Assembly: GCF_016899755.1 (NCBI RefSeq)
Contig: NZ_JACJJC010000009.1
Coordinates: 44,573 to 108,572 of the forward strand
Origin: Sutterella massiliensis
Lineage (GTDB): Bacteria > Pseudomonadota > Gammaproteobacteria > Burkholderiales > Burkholderiaceae_F
Reading direction: 5' to 3'
DNA: 64,000 nt
The notes below the pieces were generated by a model. The model did not search any database, was not told the origin of the DNA, and was given only the letters and a program-made list of their open reading frames with translations. Every line of letters starts with the position of its first letter. Position 1 is the first letter of the stretch. The translations under genes were made by a program, and so were the position numbers. This document shows positions 17,835 to 27,122 of the stretch, in pieces.

Positions 17835-18789
17835 AACGTCCTTCGCTATGGTGGAGTGCCCGGGACAGCGGTGAATGTAATACGTCGCGACAGCGAGAGG
17901 ACACGTCCGCTTTGATGGCAACAAAAGAACTGCCATCAACTGCACGTTCGCTTTTCTCAAGAATGAACGGGATCCGTACGCGAGTGCCAAAGGATCTTGA
18001 AGAAACGGTCATCAAAGCGGCGACAGGCGAAATAAACGCGACGTCTCTCGCCAAGTATTTGAGGCGCAGCTTCGCTCAAGGAACACGAAGGAGGCGAAAC
18101 TTCATCTGCAGCCGGATCCCAAAAAGCGCGGGGCGGGCGGCACCCGAAGCGTTCGTCATGCCGCCCGCGATTTGCAGAGGATTTGACTGCCGAGGCAATT
18201 GCTCAGCCGCTTCGGGCCCACGAAATATAACACCGGAAAGACCATTTCGGCACGCTCAGTGCGATCAAAAGCACGAGACGAGCGGAATCGTCGCGTATGG
18301 GCGACAGTTTTGGGCCTGTTGAGGCAAATCGAGCGGGCTGTAAACCTATTTCGTCGTCCTCTCTGCAGCGTGCGCCGAGTCCGTTTCGCGAAGGAAATCA
18401 ACGAGGCGCTTCGACTGTTCGTGAAGCCTCCGCACCCATACATCCGGCAAAGCCGTCTGAATGGATGCGGCTTCCCTCGTTTGTATTCGGAAGGACAGCC
18501 TTTGCACGATGCAGGGAAAGCTCAGTAGTTGAGTGACATTGCGTCCTCAGTACCGCACTGACCTTAAGGAGCGTGCATAAGGTGCAGGTGCTTCTCTTGT
18601 TCGAGCATACTTGAGTCGAAAAACGCTAAGAGGCGCATTTTCTCGAATTGCGCAACAATTCTCTCAATCGGGCTTTGCTGCCGGACCTCGCATCGCCAGG
18701 ATCCGGCACTCTTGAACCGTTTTGCTTCACGCGTTCCGATAGAAACATCGGATAGTCTGGAAAACGCCACGGGCGTTCCCGAGACAGCG
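17835..18789. other. gene-poor region with decayed fragments
   Basis: An open frame at 17915-18322 starts with a stretch resembling a ribbon-helix-helix protein (GIRTRVPKDLEETVIKAATG) and then becomes Arg/Pro-rich without any family likeness. Another, 18199-18528, has no recognisable homology. Neither has a good ribosome site. I read this as debris next to the antitoxin relic. Confidence 0.35.
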
Positions 18790-19296
18790 CTATGCGCGCC
18801 GCTCGGCCGTCCAGTCGAAAATAAGGCCCGTTCGGCGATCCGCCTCGAATTCGTACTTCATGCCGTCGTGGCGAAGGACGCCTTCCCAACGTCGACCTTC
18901 TTGTCGGAGACGAATGTCGGCCGACGACGCTCCGGGAACACGACGCAGCACTTCCCGACGGACCTCGCTCTCGGGATTTGCCGCCGAAGGCTGGCGCCGA
19001 ACCCATTCGTCATCGATCTCCATGTCGGCATCGATGATTCGGCCGGAACTGCGGGCGACGCACAGGTCAAAGTCGCCGAACTTCGTCTCGAATTCGATGG
19101 AATAGACCGGAACACCTTGCTCCTCATCGCGATCGATCTTGAGATTGAAAATGTCCCGTTTGGCTACACCTGCGTAGGCGAGCGCGAGCGAAACGGCCTC
19201 GTCGCGGCTGATTCCGCCCGCTGCAAGCACGCGACCGGAAACGGTTGCCGTGAGCGCCGCGGAAAATGCCGATAAAAGCACAACTCTTCGGTGCAT
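18790..19296 (-). CDS. PepSY-domain periplasmic protein
   Basis: 168 residues from ATG 19296, giving signal peptide RRVVLLSAFSAALTATVSGRVLA. Two PepSY-like modules follow: ISRDEAVSLALAYAGVAKRD...GVPVYSIEFETKFGDFDLCV and a second ending YEFEADRRTGLIFDW. PepSY domains inhibit or modulate extracytoplasmic proteases and occur in sensor proteins. The gene stands alone. Confidence 0.7.
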   Translation of the reverse strand: MHRRVVLLSAFSAALTATVSGRVLAAGGISRDEAVSLALAYAGVAKRDIFNLKIDRDEEQGVPVYSIEFETKFGDFDLCVARSSGRIIDADMEIDDEWVRRQPSAANPESEVRREVLRRVPGASSADIRLRQEGRRWEGVLRHDGMKYEFEADRRTGLIFDWTAERRA

Positions 19297-19424
19297 GATT
19301 GTGTTATCCCAGAAAAGCCTCACCCATCCAAGCGTACGCCGAGTACGCTTCGTTCGAGGGACTTTACGTCAAAGAGAGACGCTATCGGTCTATCACAAGG
19401 TGTCACAAGGTGCTTAAACGCGCA

Positions 19425-19457
19425 AAGGGGCGTACGGTTTCAAACCATACGCCCCTT
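19425..19457 (-). terminator. hairpin downstream of pepT
   Basis: Arms of 16 bp (19425-19440 and 19442-19457) pair with a single G-T-type mismatch. It lies 100 bp beyond the pepT stop on the minus strand; the T run after it is short. Confidence 0.6.
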
Positions 19458-19561
19458 CCTGAGCTCGGCGCACCCGACGTCGACATTCAAGCTTATGGCA
19501 CCGGGTGCAGTGAGCTGCAGCAGCGCGCAGTCGCACTTCTGCAGCTTAGAGACTGCTTCAA

Positions 19562-20815
19562 TCAGGCTTTGCGGCTTTCAGCAGCAATGCGGACAAGCGA
19601 GAGCGTCACTTCAAGGCTCTTGTCCCAGGAATTCATCGGGAGGAACTCGCAGTTGCTGTGGAAGTTGTGCGCGCCCGTAAAGTAGTTGGGCGTCAAGAGG
19701 CCGCAGACGGAGAGGTACGAGCCGTCCGTGCCGCCGCGCATGGCCATGGTCTTCGCTTCAACGCCGGACATTTCAAGGGCCTTGTAGAGGATGTCGATCC
19801 CCATGCGGTTGTCGTCGCGAACGGCGTCGGCGATGTTGGCGTACGAGTCGGAGAGCTCGAGTTCGATCTTGGCCTTCGGATGACGGATCCTGAGGTATTC
19901 GGCCGCTGCGCGCAGCTTGTCCTTCTTGGCTTCGTAGAGCTTCTTGTTGTGGTCGCGGATCTTCATCGTGAGGACGGCGGTCGTGGGCGTCGCTTCCATC
20001 GTCTTCAGAACGATGAAGCCTTCGCGACCTTCGGTGTATTCGGGCGTTTCGCCGCGGTCGAGCATATTGATGAAGTCGTGCACGACGAGGATCGGGTTCA
20101 CAAGAACGCCCTTTGAAGCCATCGGGTGGGCAGAGATGCCGCGCACCGTGAGCTTGCCGTTGCCGGCGTTGAACGTTTCCCAAACGACTTCGCCGAGTTC
20201 GCAGCAGTCGATCGTGTAGGCGAAGTCGACGGGGAACTTTGAGAGATCGGTCTTGCGTGCACCGCGCTCGCCGAGCTCTTCATCGGGCACGAACGCAACG
20301 TAGATGTCGCCGTGCGGCCGGTTTTCTTCGCGAACGATCGAGAACGCCGTCATGACGTTCGCAATTGCCGACTTGTCGTCTGCACCCAATACGGACGTGC
20401 CGTCGGTGACGACGATGTCGTCGCCCTTATAGCGTTCGATTTCGGGATGTTCGCTCGTGCGAAGCCAAATGTCCTTTTCTTCGTTGAGGCAGATGTCGCC
20501 GCCCTGGTAGTTGCGAACGACCCACGGGTGGATCTCGGGCGAGAGACCGGCGTTGACCGTATCCATGTGGACCATCCAGCCGATGACGGGCGCCTTCGTG
20601 CCTTCGGGCAGATTCGACGGAAGCTTTGCCGTCAGCACGGCATGCTCGGAAATCTCGATGTTGACGAAGCCGAGACCGCGCAGTTCTTCGGCGAGCAGTT
20701 CGGCAAGCTTGAATTCGTTCGGATTGCTCGGAACGACGGTTGCCTTCATGTCGCTCTGGGTCGGGATGGCGACATAACGAAGAAATCTTTCAAGAAGTAC
20801 CTCTTTGCGGTTCAT
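19562..20815 (-). CDS. pepT: peptidase T (tripeptide aminopeptidase)
   Basis: 417 residues, the normal PepT length. It removes N-terminal residues from tripeptides in the cytoplasm using two zinc ions. HMDT at 83-86, GADDKSA near 145 and PDEELGERGA near 175 carry the zinc ligands and catalytic Asp/Glu; MRGGTDGSYLS and the C-terminal TGAHNFHSNCEF block are PepT signatures. The gene is divergent from the DcuC carrier gene about 1 kb away, and both have the TTGAACC-type element upstream. Fits an amino-acid and peptide-based metabolism. Confidence 0.92.
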   Translation of the reverse strand: MNRKEVLLERFLRYVAIPTQSDMKATVVPSNPNEFKLAELLAEELRGLGFVNIEISEHAVLTAKLPSNLPEGTKAPVIGWMVHMDTVNAGLSPEIHPWVVRNYQGGDICLNEEKDIWLRTSEHPEIERYKGDDIVVTDGTSVLGADDKSAIANVMTAFSIVREENRPHGDIYVAFVPDEELGERGARKTDLSKFPVDFAYTIDCCELGEVVWETFNAGNGKLTVRGISAHPMASKGVLVNPILVVHDFINMLDRGETPEYTEGREGFIVLKTMEATPTTAVLTMKIRDHNKKLYEAKKDKLRAAAEYLRIRHPKAKIELELSDSYANIADAVRDDNRMGIDILYKALEMSGVEAKTMAMRGGTDGSYLSVCGLLTPNYFTGAHNFHSNCEFLPMNSWDKSLEVTLSLVRIAAESRKA

Positions 20816-20946
20816 GTTGCGTTGCTCCTTGTTTCGCTTGAGTTTGGTCTTCTGGGCCCGAACGCCCTTTCGGAGGGCAATGCGTCCTGATTAGGGAGAC
20901 CTGGGCCGAGCAAACGAATTATCGGCAGTTTCAACTTTCCGGGGAA

Positions 20947-20966
20947 TTGAACCAAGGTACATGGCG
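20947..20966 (+). promoter_or_regulatory. recurring dyad element, copy A (pepT)
   Basis: TTGAACCAAGGTACATGGCG, about 130 bp upstream of pepT. Its core ACC-NN-GGT recurs upstream of both dcuC genes and the M20 gene (21662, 26990, 49640). Confidence 0.4.
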
Positions 20967-21301
20967 CGACGTGAGCGGGCGCCCGACAATCCTCACCGAC
21001 TCACGCGATCTAAGCAGAATCCGAGGGTCTTTCTGATGTATGAGACTTTCTTCTCTCGCCGGGCGGCGCTCGTGTTCGATTCCGTCGAACGCTTCGGGCT
21101 GCCCGGCTCTTTTTTGTCTGTCGCGTCCGAAATCGAGGATCGGTAGGCTGCGCGCTTCTCTCTTCACTCGGGTTGCTTGAGCAGACGAACGGTCGAGAGT
21201 AGGCAGGGTCGGGTTTTCGATAGTTGACGGTGACGCTTCGGAACAGATTGAAATTCCAGGCTTTTTTATGCCTAAACAAGACGCGCACGGGATGAGGGCA
21301 G

Positions 21302-21448
21302 AGCGTCAAGGAGACGACCTATGCGGCGGGCTACGGGAGTCCGTCGGCCTTCATAGCGGCATTCAAAGGTATCTCCGGCCTGACGCCCGCGGAATACCGC
21401 AAGGAGCTGCTTCGCGACAAGGATCTCCAAGAAGACGCGACCAACTGA
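21302..21448 (+). pseudogene. AraC-family regulator, C-terminal remnant
   Basis: The frame reads SVKETTYAAGYGSPSAFIAA then FKGISGLTPAEYRKELL to TGA at 21446-21448: the second helix-turn-helix of AraC/XylS proteins. A stop codon lies a few codons upstream and the rest of the protein is absent. The 1 kb between pepT and dcuC holds no other gene. Confidence 0.65.
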
Positions 21449-21661
21449 AGTGTTTCATAGCGGCAAAGCGTTTCGCAGCGGCGATGGCGTGCGTTTTAAA
21501 AAAAAGGATCGCTGAACGCGCGAAGTCGAAGCCCTGCTTCCGACAAGCCTTCATTTCCAAGGGTTAAGTTATCGGCCGACCGTGCACGGAAAGCGGCGGA
21601 TGAAGCCGCTGTGACTCGGTTCTGCGTTCGGGATTTTCCGAGTCAGCAGGGCGGTTGCCTA

Positions 21662-21681
21662 TTGAACCTTGGTACATAGCG
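21662..21681 (+). promoter_or_regulatory. recurring dyad element, copy B (dcuC)
   Basis: TTGAACCTTGGTACATAGCG, 151 bp upstream of the DcuC carrier start. It differs from copy A at only three of twenty positions. Confidence 0.4.
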
Positions 21682-21831
21682 GCTTCAGTCGATTCTCTTC
21701 AGAATTCGATCGAACCGTCGGAATCCGACCGATTTCGACCGGGCGGGAAGGCGTGCGGCCGACAAAGCAGGTCGACATCGAGCCTTTCACCCTCAACACA
21801 CTTAAACCGGACCTCAACCAAAGGAATCGCT

Positions 21832-23223
21832 ATGGTCGGCGTAATCATTTCCCTCTTGGTGACGATCTTCGTCGTCAAGGTGCTTCTCAAGAAGATGAAG
21901 GCACAGTTCGTGCTTCTCTTCGGCGGCCTCATCCTGCTCACGGCTGCCGTCATTATGGACATGTGCGGGCTCTTGCCCGGCGGTGCTCAGATCCTCCCGA
22001 AGGGCGTCAAGAGCACGGGTTTCGTGGGCTTTGACCTCTTTAAGGCCATCAGCTCTCTCATGTCTTCGCGACTCGCGGGCATCGGTCTTCTCATCATGTC
22101 GGCTGCCGGCTACTCGAAGTACATGTCGATGATCGGCGCTTCCGCCATCATGGCCGACTACCTTTCGCGTCCGCTCCGCGTCTTCAAGTCGCCCTACATC
22201 GTTCTTTCGATGAGCTACATCGTGGGCGCCGTCGCCGACCTCTTCATTCCGTCGGCTTCTGGCCTCGCCATGCTCTTGATGGTGACGATGTACCCGGTGC
22301 TCGTGAAGCTCGGCGCTTCGCGTCTTTCCGCCGCCGCGCTGATCGCCACGGTCTCCTGCCTTGATATGGGTCCGACCTCGGGTGCGGCGAACTACGCTGC
22401 GCAGGTTGCCGGCATGGACACGATGACCTACTTCATCGAGTACCAGATTCCGGTCGGCATTGTGGTGACGATTGCCGTTGCGGTGCTGCACTTCTTCACG
22501 CAGCGCTACTTTGACGCTAAGGACGGCGACAAGGCCAACGAAGTCGATCTGTCCGTCGTCAAGAACGATGACCTCGACGCCAAAGGTGCCCCGAGCTGGT
22601 ACGGCATTCTGCCGACGATCCCGCTCGTTCTGCTGATCGTCTTCAACCGCTTCGTCATCGACTCCGTCAAGCTCGACGTGCCGACCGCGATGTTCATCTC
22701 GTTCGCGATCTCCATGGTTTGCGAACTGATCCGCAAGGCCCCCAAGGAAGTCCTCGCGCAGGGCATGGAATTCTTCAACATGATGGGCAAGCAGTTTGCC
22801 ACCGTTGTGACGCTTGTCGTTGCCGGCGAACTCTTCGCCAAGGGCCTTATCGCCACGGGCACGATCGACTATCTCATCGAAGCGACGAAGAACCTCGGTC
22901 TGCCCGCCTATGCCATCATGATCGTCGTCGTTGCCTTCATTTCGATCGCCTCGGTCGTTATGGGTTCGGGCAATGCGCCGTTCTACGCCTTCGCGCCGCT
23001 CGTTCCTGACTTTGCCAAGGAATTCGGCGTCTCGACGATTCTTCTCCTCATGCCGATGCAGCTCTCGACGGGTCTTGCCCGCGTGATGTCGCCGATTACG
23101 GCTGTGGTTGTGGCAGTTGCCGGCTGCTCGGGCATCAGTCCCTTCGCACTCGTGCGCCGCACCGCGATCCCGATGACGGGCGGCCTCATCGTCATGATCG
23201 TGATGACGATCATCCTCAACTAA
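21832..23223 (+). CDS. DcuC-family anaerobic C4-dicarboxylate carrier
   Basis: 463 residues, hydrophobic throughout with 11-12 predicted membrane segments. DcuC proteins exchange or export succinate and fumarate during anaerobic growth. LFIPSASGLAMLLMVTMYPV, GPTSGAANYAAQVAGMD and VMGSGNAPFYAFAPLVPD are family landmarks. The open frame extends 59 codons further upstream, but ATG 21832 has AAGGAA at the right distance and begins with the first helix. It sits between pepT and a two-component system. A second, diverged copy is at 49891. A strong terminator follows. Confidence 0.88.
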   Translation: MVGVIISLLVTIFVVKVLLKKMKAQFVLLFGGLILLTAAVIMDMCGLLPGGAQILPKGVKSTGFVGFDLFKAISSLMSSRLAGIGLLIMSAAGYSKYMSMIGASAIMADYLSRPLRVFKSPYIVLSMSYIVGAVADLFIPSASGLAMLLMVTMYPVLVKLGASRLSAAALIATVSCLDMGPTSGAANYAAQVAGMDTMTYFIEYQIPVGIVVTIAVAVLHFFTQRYFDAKDGDKANEVDLSVVKNDDLDAKGAPSWYGILPTIPLVLLIVFNRFVIDSVKLDVPTAMFISFAISMVCELIRKAPKEVLAQGMEFFNMMGKQFATVVTLVVAGELFAKGLIATGTIDYLIEATKNLGLPAYAIMIVVVAFISIASVVMGSGNAPFYAFAPLVPDFAKEFGVSTILLLMPMQLSTGLARVMSPITAVVVAVAGCSGISPFALVRRTAIPMTGGLIVMIVMTIILN

Positions 23224-23267
23224 TCGATTTCGGTCGAACGCTTCCTGTTTCGTAGGGAGGCACGAAA

Positions 23268-23305
23268 CTCCGGCACGAGAGCTCCTCCGTGCCGGAGGTT
23301 TTTTT
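23268..23305 (+). terminator. rho-independent terminator of dcuC
   Basis: CTCCGGCACG (23268-23277) pairs with CGTGCCGGAG (23288-23297), followed by seven T residues. Confidence 0.92.
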
Positions 23306-23482
23306 ATCCGTTTGACGGCCGACTCGGAGCCGATTCGAAGAGGCCTCGTTTACTTGATGCGGTCGGAAAACTGCGTATAGCAGGCGTCTTGACGAAAAGT
23401 TTTTCTTTTCGCGCCAATCTTTCGTTTTTTGGCACAGTACAGCATAATCAGCGAATTACTCAGATACCATTCGGATTCAAAA

Positions 23483-25495
23483 ATGACTCGACAGCGCTCG
23501 CTCCGACCGTTCAAAGGCAAAGCGCAGAGGGACGTGGCCGTCTCTCGGCCGGCAGCTGAACGGCGCAAGCTCTTCTCTGCGGCGCTCGCAGCCGGCCTTC
23601 TGGCGAGTCTTTTTGCGCTTGGTTTCTGCGCGTCGCCGCTCTCGGCCGCTCCGTCGGCGTCCGACACGGTGGTCGACGACGGCTGGGCCGATACGGAAGC
23701 CGCGGCTGTCGAAGGATTGCCCATCATTCCCGAGGCACGCGGCAAACGACTCCGGATCGGCTACTTCGAGCGCGCCGAGACGAATATGCGCAAGAAGCTT
23801 CTCATTCCGTCGCTCGAGCGGCTTCGAAGCGCCTTTCCGACACTTGAGATCGAACTTGTAAAGCTTTCCGAATTCGAGCTCCAGCTTGGCGCCATCAAGC
23901 GCGAGTTCGATCTTTTCCTCGTTTCGAGCGGCTTTTACACGTATTTGGCCGATGCGGGTTCGGGCGCCATCTGGCTTGCGACGCGAAAGACGCCGGTGGC
24001 CACGGTGAGCGAAAAGGCCTCGGGGTCCGTCTTCATTGTGCGCGGGGACAGCGACGAGTTGCTCGAGCTCGGCGATCTGCGCAGTAAACGCGTAGCCGCG
24101 ATCGAAAAGTCGTCCTTCTCGGGCTGGCTCACGGCACTTGCCGCGATCGGCAACATCACTCAGTACCCGAACAACTTCTTCGGGAAGGTTTTCTTTACGA
24201 GCGATTCGCCTGAGGAAGTCGTCGAAATGGTTCGCGAAGGCCGCGTTGAGGCCGGCGTGCTTTCAACATGCGAACTCGAGTCGCTTCAGCTGCAGGGACT
24301 GGTGTCACAGGACGAATTCCGCGTGCTCGGCGAGCGCCCCGTCGAAGGCTTTGCTTGTCGAACGTCGACGCAGCTTTATCCGGACCTCGTTCTCGCCGCG
24401 CGCCCCGACCTGCCTGCCGAATGGGGGAAGATCGCTTCTTCGACGCTTCTCGGCATGCCTCTCACGGCTGACGGCTGGGGGTGGACCGTTGCCAACCAGG
24501 TGAACGATTCGCGCCGCGTCATCCACCGGTACGCCGGGGTGATGGCCTCTGCCGACGGCGACCGCGACGACACAACCGACCGCTACAAGTATGCGATGCT
24601 GATCGGCTTCCTCATTCTCGCCGGTTCCGTCGGGTACAACATTCTCGTGAGCCGCGTCGTGCGCAACCGCACACGGGCGCTCGTTCAGATCATTGACGAA
24701 AAATCCGCATTGGAAGAGAGCGAAAAGGAAAACCGCGCCCGCTTGTCGCAGCTCGAGCGCGCCGGGATCGTGAGCGAACTCTCGAGCATGATCGCGCACG
24801 AACTGCGTCAGCCCGTGGCGTCGCTCATCAACTACGCAGACGGTCTGCAGCTTTATTTGGGCGGCCGCGGAAAGGATCCGATGATTGACGAAGCCACGCG
24901 CGAAATCGCCGAGCAGGCTGAACGTGTCTCGGAAATTGTCGAACGCGTGAGAAAGTACGCCAAACAGAAGACGCAGGTGCACGCGCCGATCGACCTCTGC
25001 GAAGTCACGAAGCGTGCGTTTGTAACCTTCGGCTCGAGCGCCGACCGCACGGGCGTGCGCATCACGTCCGATTTCGCCGATAAAGCCCCGATCGAAGGCG
25101 ATCCGCTTGAACTCGAGCTTCTCATCGTCAATCTTTTAAAGAATGCGCTGCACGCGGCGAAGGCGTCGCCCGAAGGGAAGGGCACGATTTCGATTCGCCT
25201 CTTTGCCGACGGCGTCACATCGGACGATCCCCGCTGGGTGCTCGAGGTGCGCGACAACGGGCCCGCCATCTCGGACGCGCAGTTCAACGACCTCGCGCAC
25301 CCCATTTCAAGCGATAAACTCGAGGGACTCGGGCTCGGGCTTTCGATTTGCCGCGTCATTGCCGAGCGTCACGCCGCGAAGCTGCGCTTCCGCCGTGTAG
25401 AGCCGTCCGGTCTTTGCGCAATCCTTTCGATGGCGCAGCGACAGACGGACGGTGCGGGCAGCCGCCCGAAAGCCGGCGAGCACGAAGTCGGCTGA
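23483..25495 (+). CDS. TtrS-like sensor histidine kinase with periplasmic PhnD-type domain
   Basis: 670 residues from ATG 23483. Order: signal/membrane segment (LFSAALAAGLLASLFALGF), periplasmic PhnD-like binding domain (about 75-350, starting RLRIGYFERAETNMRKKL), membrane segment (YAMLIGFLILAGSVGYNIL), coiled coil, then kinase. The H-box is IAHELRQPVASLINYADGL with His439, the N-box NLLKNALHAA, the G-box EGLGLGLSICRVIAERH. This is the architecture of TtrS and relatives that sense small anions. The response regulator gene follows after 75 bp. Ligand unknown; the dcuC gene just upstream suggests a dicarboxylate or an electron acceptor (inference). Confidence 0.85.
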   Translation: MTRQRSLRPFKGKAQRDVAVSRPAAERRKLFSAALAAGLLASLFALGFCASPLSAAPSASDTVVDDGWADTEAAAVEGLPIIPEARGKRLRIGYFERAETNMRKKLLIPSLERLRSAFPTLEIELVKLSEFELQLGAIKREFDLFLVSSGFYTYLADAGSGAIWLATRKTPVATVSEKASGSVFIVRGDSDELLELGDLRSKRVAAIEKSSFSGWLTALAAIGNITQYPNNFFGKVFFTSDSPEEVVEMVREGRVEAGVLSTCELESLQLQGLVSQDEFRVLGERPVEGFACRTSTQLYPDLVLAARPDLPAEWGKIASSTLLGMPLTADGWGWTVANQVNDSRRVIHRYAGVMASADGDRDDTTDRYKYAMLIGFLILAGSVGYNILVSRVVRNRTRALVQIIDEKSALEESEKENRARLSQLERAGIVSELSSMIAHELRQPVASLINYADGLQLYLGGRGKDPMIDEATREIAEQAERVSEIVERVRKYAKQKTQVHAPIDLCEVTKRAFVTFGSSADRTGVRITSDFADKAPIEGDPLELELLIVNLLKNALHAAKASPEGKGTISIRLFADGVTSDDPRWVLEVRDNGPAISDAQFNDLAHPISSDKLEGLGLGLSICRVIAERHAAKLRFRRVEPSGLCAILSMAQRQTDGAGSRPKAGEHEVG

Positions 25496-25570
25496 GACTT
25501 AAATCCAAACACAACGCACAAAGAAACGAAATTCGGAGCGCCCGATTTCGTCTGAGAGAAAAGTATTTTT

Positions 25571-26203
25571 ATGACCGCCACGCCTTCGCCCGACCTCTAT
25601 CCCGCGCTTGTTCGCATCGTTGACGATGAAGAAACGGTACGCCGTTCGGAATCCTTCGCCCTGCGGGTGGTCGGGATCGACGTCGTCACTTACGAGAGTG
25701 CACGCGATTTTCTCGACCACGACGATCTACGGCATCCGGGCTGCGTCGTTCTCGACGTGCGCATGCCCGGCATGAGCGGGCTTGAGCTGCAGCAGGAGAT
25801 GCTTCGCCGCGGGATCGATCTCCCGATCCTCTTTTTGACCGGGCACGGCGATATCGGGATGGCCGTCTCCACCCTGAAGCTCGGCGCAGAGGACTTTTTG
25901 GAAAAGCCCGTCGACCCCGCGAAGTTCCGTGAAATCGTCAAGCGTCTCACCGAAAAGAACATTGAAGCGCGGCGCGTGCAAATTGAAGTGGAAGGCATGC
26001 GAAGCCGCTACGAACTCCTGACCGATCGCGAAAAGGAGATTTTAAAGCGCGTCGCACAGGACCAGATGAACAAGCAGATTGCGATCGACCTCGACATTCA
26101 GGAACACACGGTGAAGATTCACCGTTCGAACGCCTGCAAGAAGCTCGAAGTGCGCTCGGCCCTCGAGATTCATCATTTCTTGGAGGCGATCGGCGAACTT
26201 TGA
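25571..26203 (+). CDS. TtrR/FixJ-type response regulator
   Basis: 210 residues. An N-terminal receiver has the acidic pair DDEE and phosphoacceptor Asp62 in VVLDVRMPG, the switch Thr in LFLTGHGD and Lys in LEKPVDP. A C-terminal LuxR-type helix-turn-helix follows (LTDREKEILKRVAQDQMNKQ, then EHTVKIHRSNACKKL). It is the partner of the kinase upstream. Targets cannot be read from the sequence; dcuC and the FAD reductase are candidates. Confidence 0.9.
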   Translation: MTATPSPDLYPALVRIVDDEETVRRSESFALRVVGIDVVTYESARDFLDHDDLRHPGCVVLDVRMPGMSGLELQQEMLRRGIDLPILFLTGHGDIGMAVSTLKLGAEDFLEKPVDPAKFREIVKRLTEKNIEARRVQIEVEGMRSRYELLTDREKEILKRVAQDQMNKQIAIDLDIQEHTVKIHRSNACKKLEVRSALEIHHFLEAIGEL

Positions 26204-26329
26204 CGAGCATCACTGCGCTCATCTTTAAGCTTGAGGCCGCTGGCTTCGTTCCGGTGAGCGATACCGTTTTCTCTTCACGGCTGCCGAAAAGCACAAAGCC
26301 GTCCTTTTTGAGCGGCATTCGTGAAATGG

Positions 26330-26672
26330 CTATTGATGGCGCCTCGACGTAGTGAGGAACCCAAGACCAAACAAGGCTGCATCGACAGCTTTTGCGTCGC
26401 GATCGCTGAGTCTGCCGTATTCCGTATTCCTGCCAGTCAAGAAGAGGAACTTCCTCGAGAAAAGCCGGGCGCGGCGGGTGACTGGTGACTTTGACCGAAA
26501 TGATGAACACCTCAACCGTGTCTTCTTCGATAGCGCCAACGATGACCGGGCGGTTTTTGAAGACGCCCGGTTTGTCATCGAATTCGAACGGAATGCGCCA
26601 AACCTCGTAGTGCCGGGGACCTTCCTCAGCAAGCTGATCGCGACCATCGTCCTCATTCGTCAGAGTCGTCAT
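26330..26672 (-). pseudogene. PemK/MazF-like toxin, frameshifted
   Basis: From ATG 26672 the frame encodes HYEVWRIPFEFDDKPGVFKN then RPVIVGAIEEDTVEVFIISV, the core barrel of PemK/MazF-type mRNA interferases, up to DWQEYG. A frameshift lies around 26420: the family-like end GRLSDRDAKAVDAALFGLGF is in another frame and stops at TAG 26332-26330. No partner antitoxin gene is adjacent. The alternative, an unrelated 271-residue frame ending at 25947, overlaps the response regulator gene on the other strand and is not credible. Confidence 0.5.
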
Positions 26673-27122
26673 CCTCGCGCCAAGATGCCGGGAGGACAGC
26701 GTGCCCGTTTCGAATCGGCGGTGTAATGATGTTCGGATTCTTCGAATCGAAGACGCGCGCAACAGGTGGATCGTCTCGCACTCTTAAATCAAAGGAGTAG
26801 CGAGCGTTACCACGGCTTTTGCCCGTCAAGAACGGTTTTAGAACATTTGGCGGATGCGGCGGCGATGCTCAGTTGTCACTGTTGAAGAAGAACCGCCTGC
26901 GGCGGATTCCTCTCTCTCTAATCCGGGGCGCCCCTGCAGCCGTTTGCATCACGGCCCATATACGGGAAAGCGCGGGGACGCCAGCGTTTTAGAACCAAGG
27001 TGCAATGTCCGAAAAGAACCCGAGTAGCAGAATGCTCTTCGACCACAAACGGTTGTGCGGACGCGCGGCGGGAAGGGCCCGCAGCGACGGCCGTGCGACA
27101 AACGTATTTTTCGGAGAGAAGA
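26673..27122. other. intergenic region before the M20 peptidase
   Basis: About 450 bp with dyad element copy C at 26990-27009 and no gene that I can support. Confidence 0.4.
26990..27009 (+). promoter_or_regulatory. recurring dyad element, copy C (M20 peptidase)
   Basis: TAGAACCAAGGTGCAATGTC, 113 bp upstream of the M20 peptidase start; shares GAACCAAGGT with copy A. Confidence 0.4.

Noticed and set aside
25947..26762. 271-codon minus-strand frame as an intact gene
   Set aside because: Only its first third has family likeness; the rest overlaps the response regulator gene, and the matching C-terminus is in another frame.
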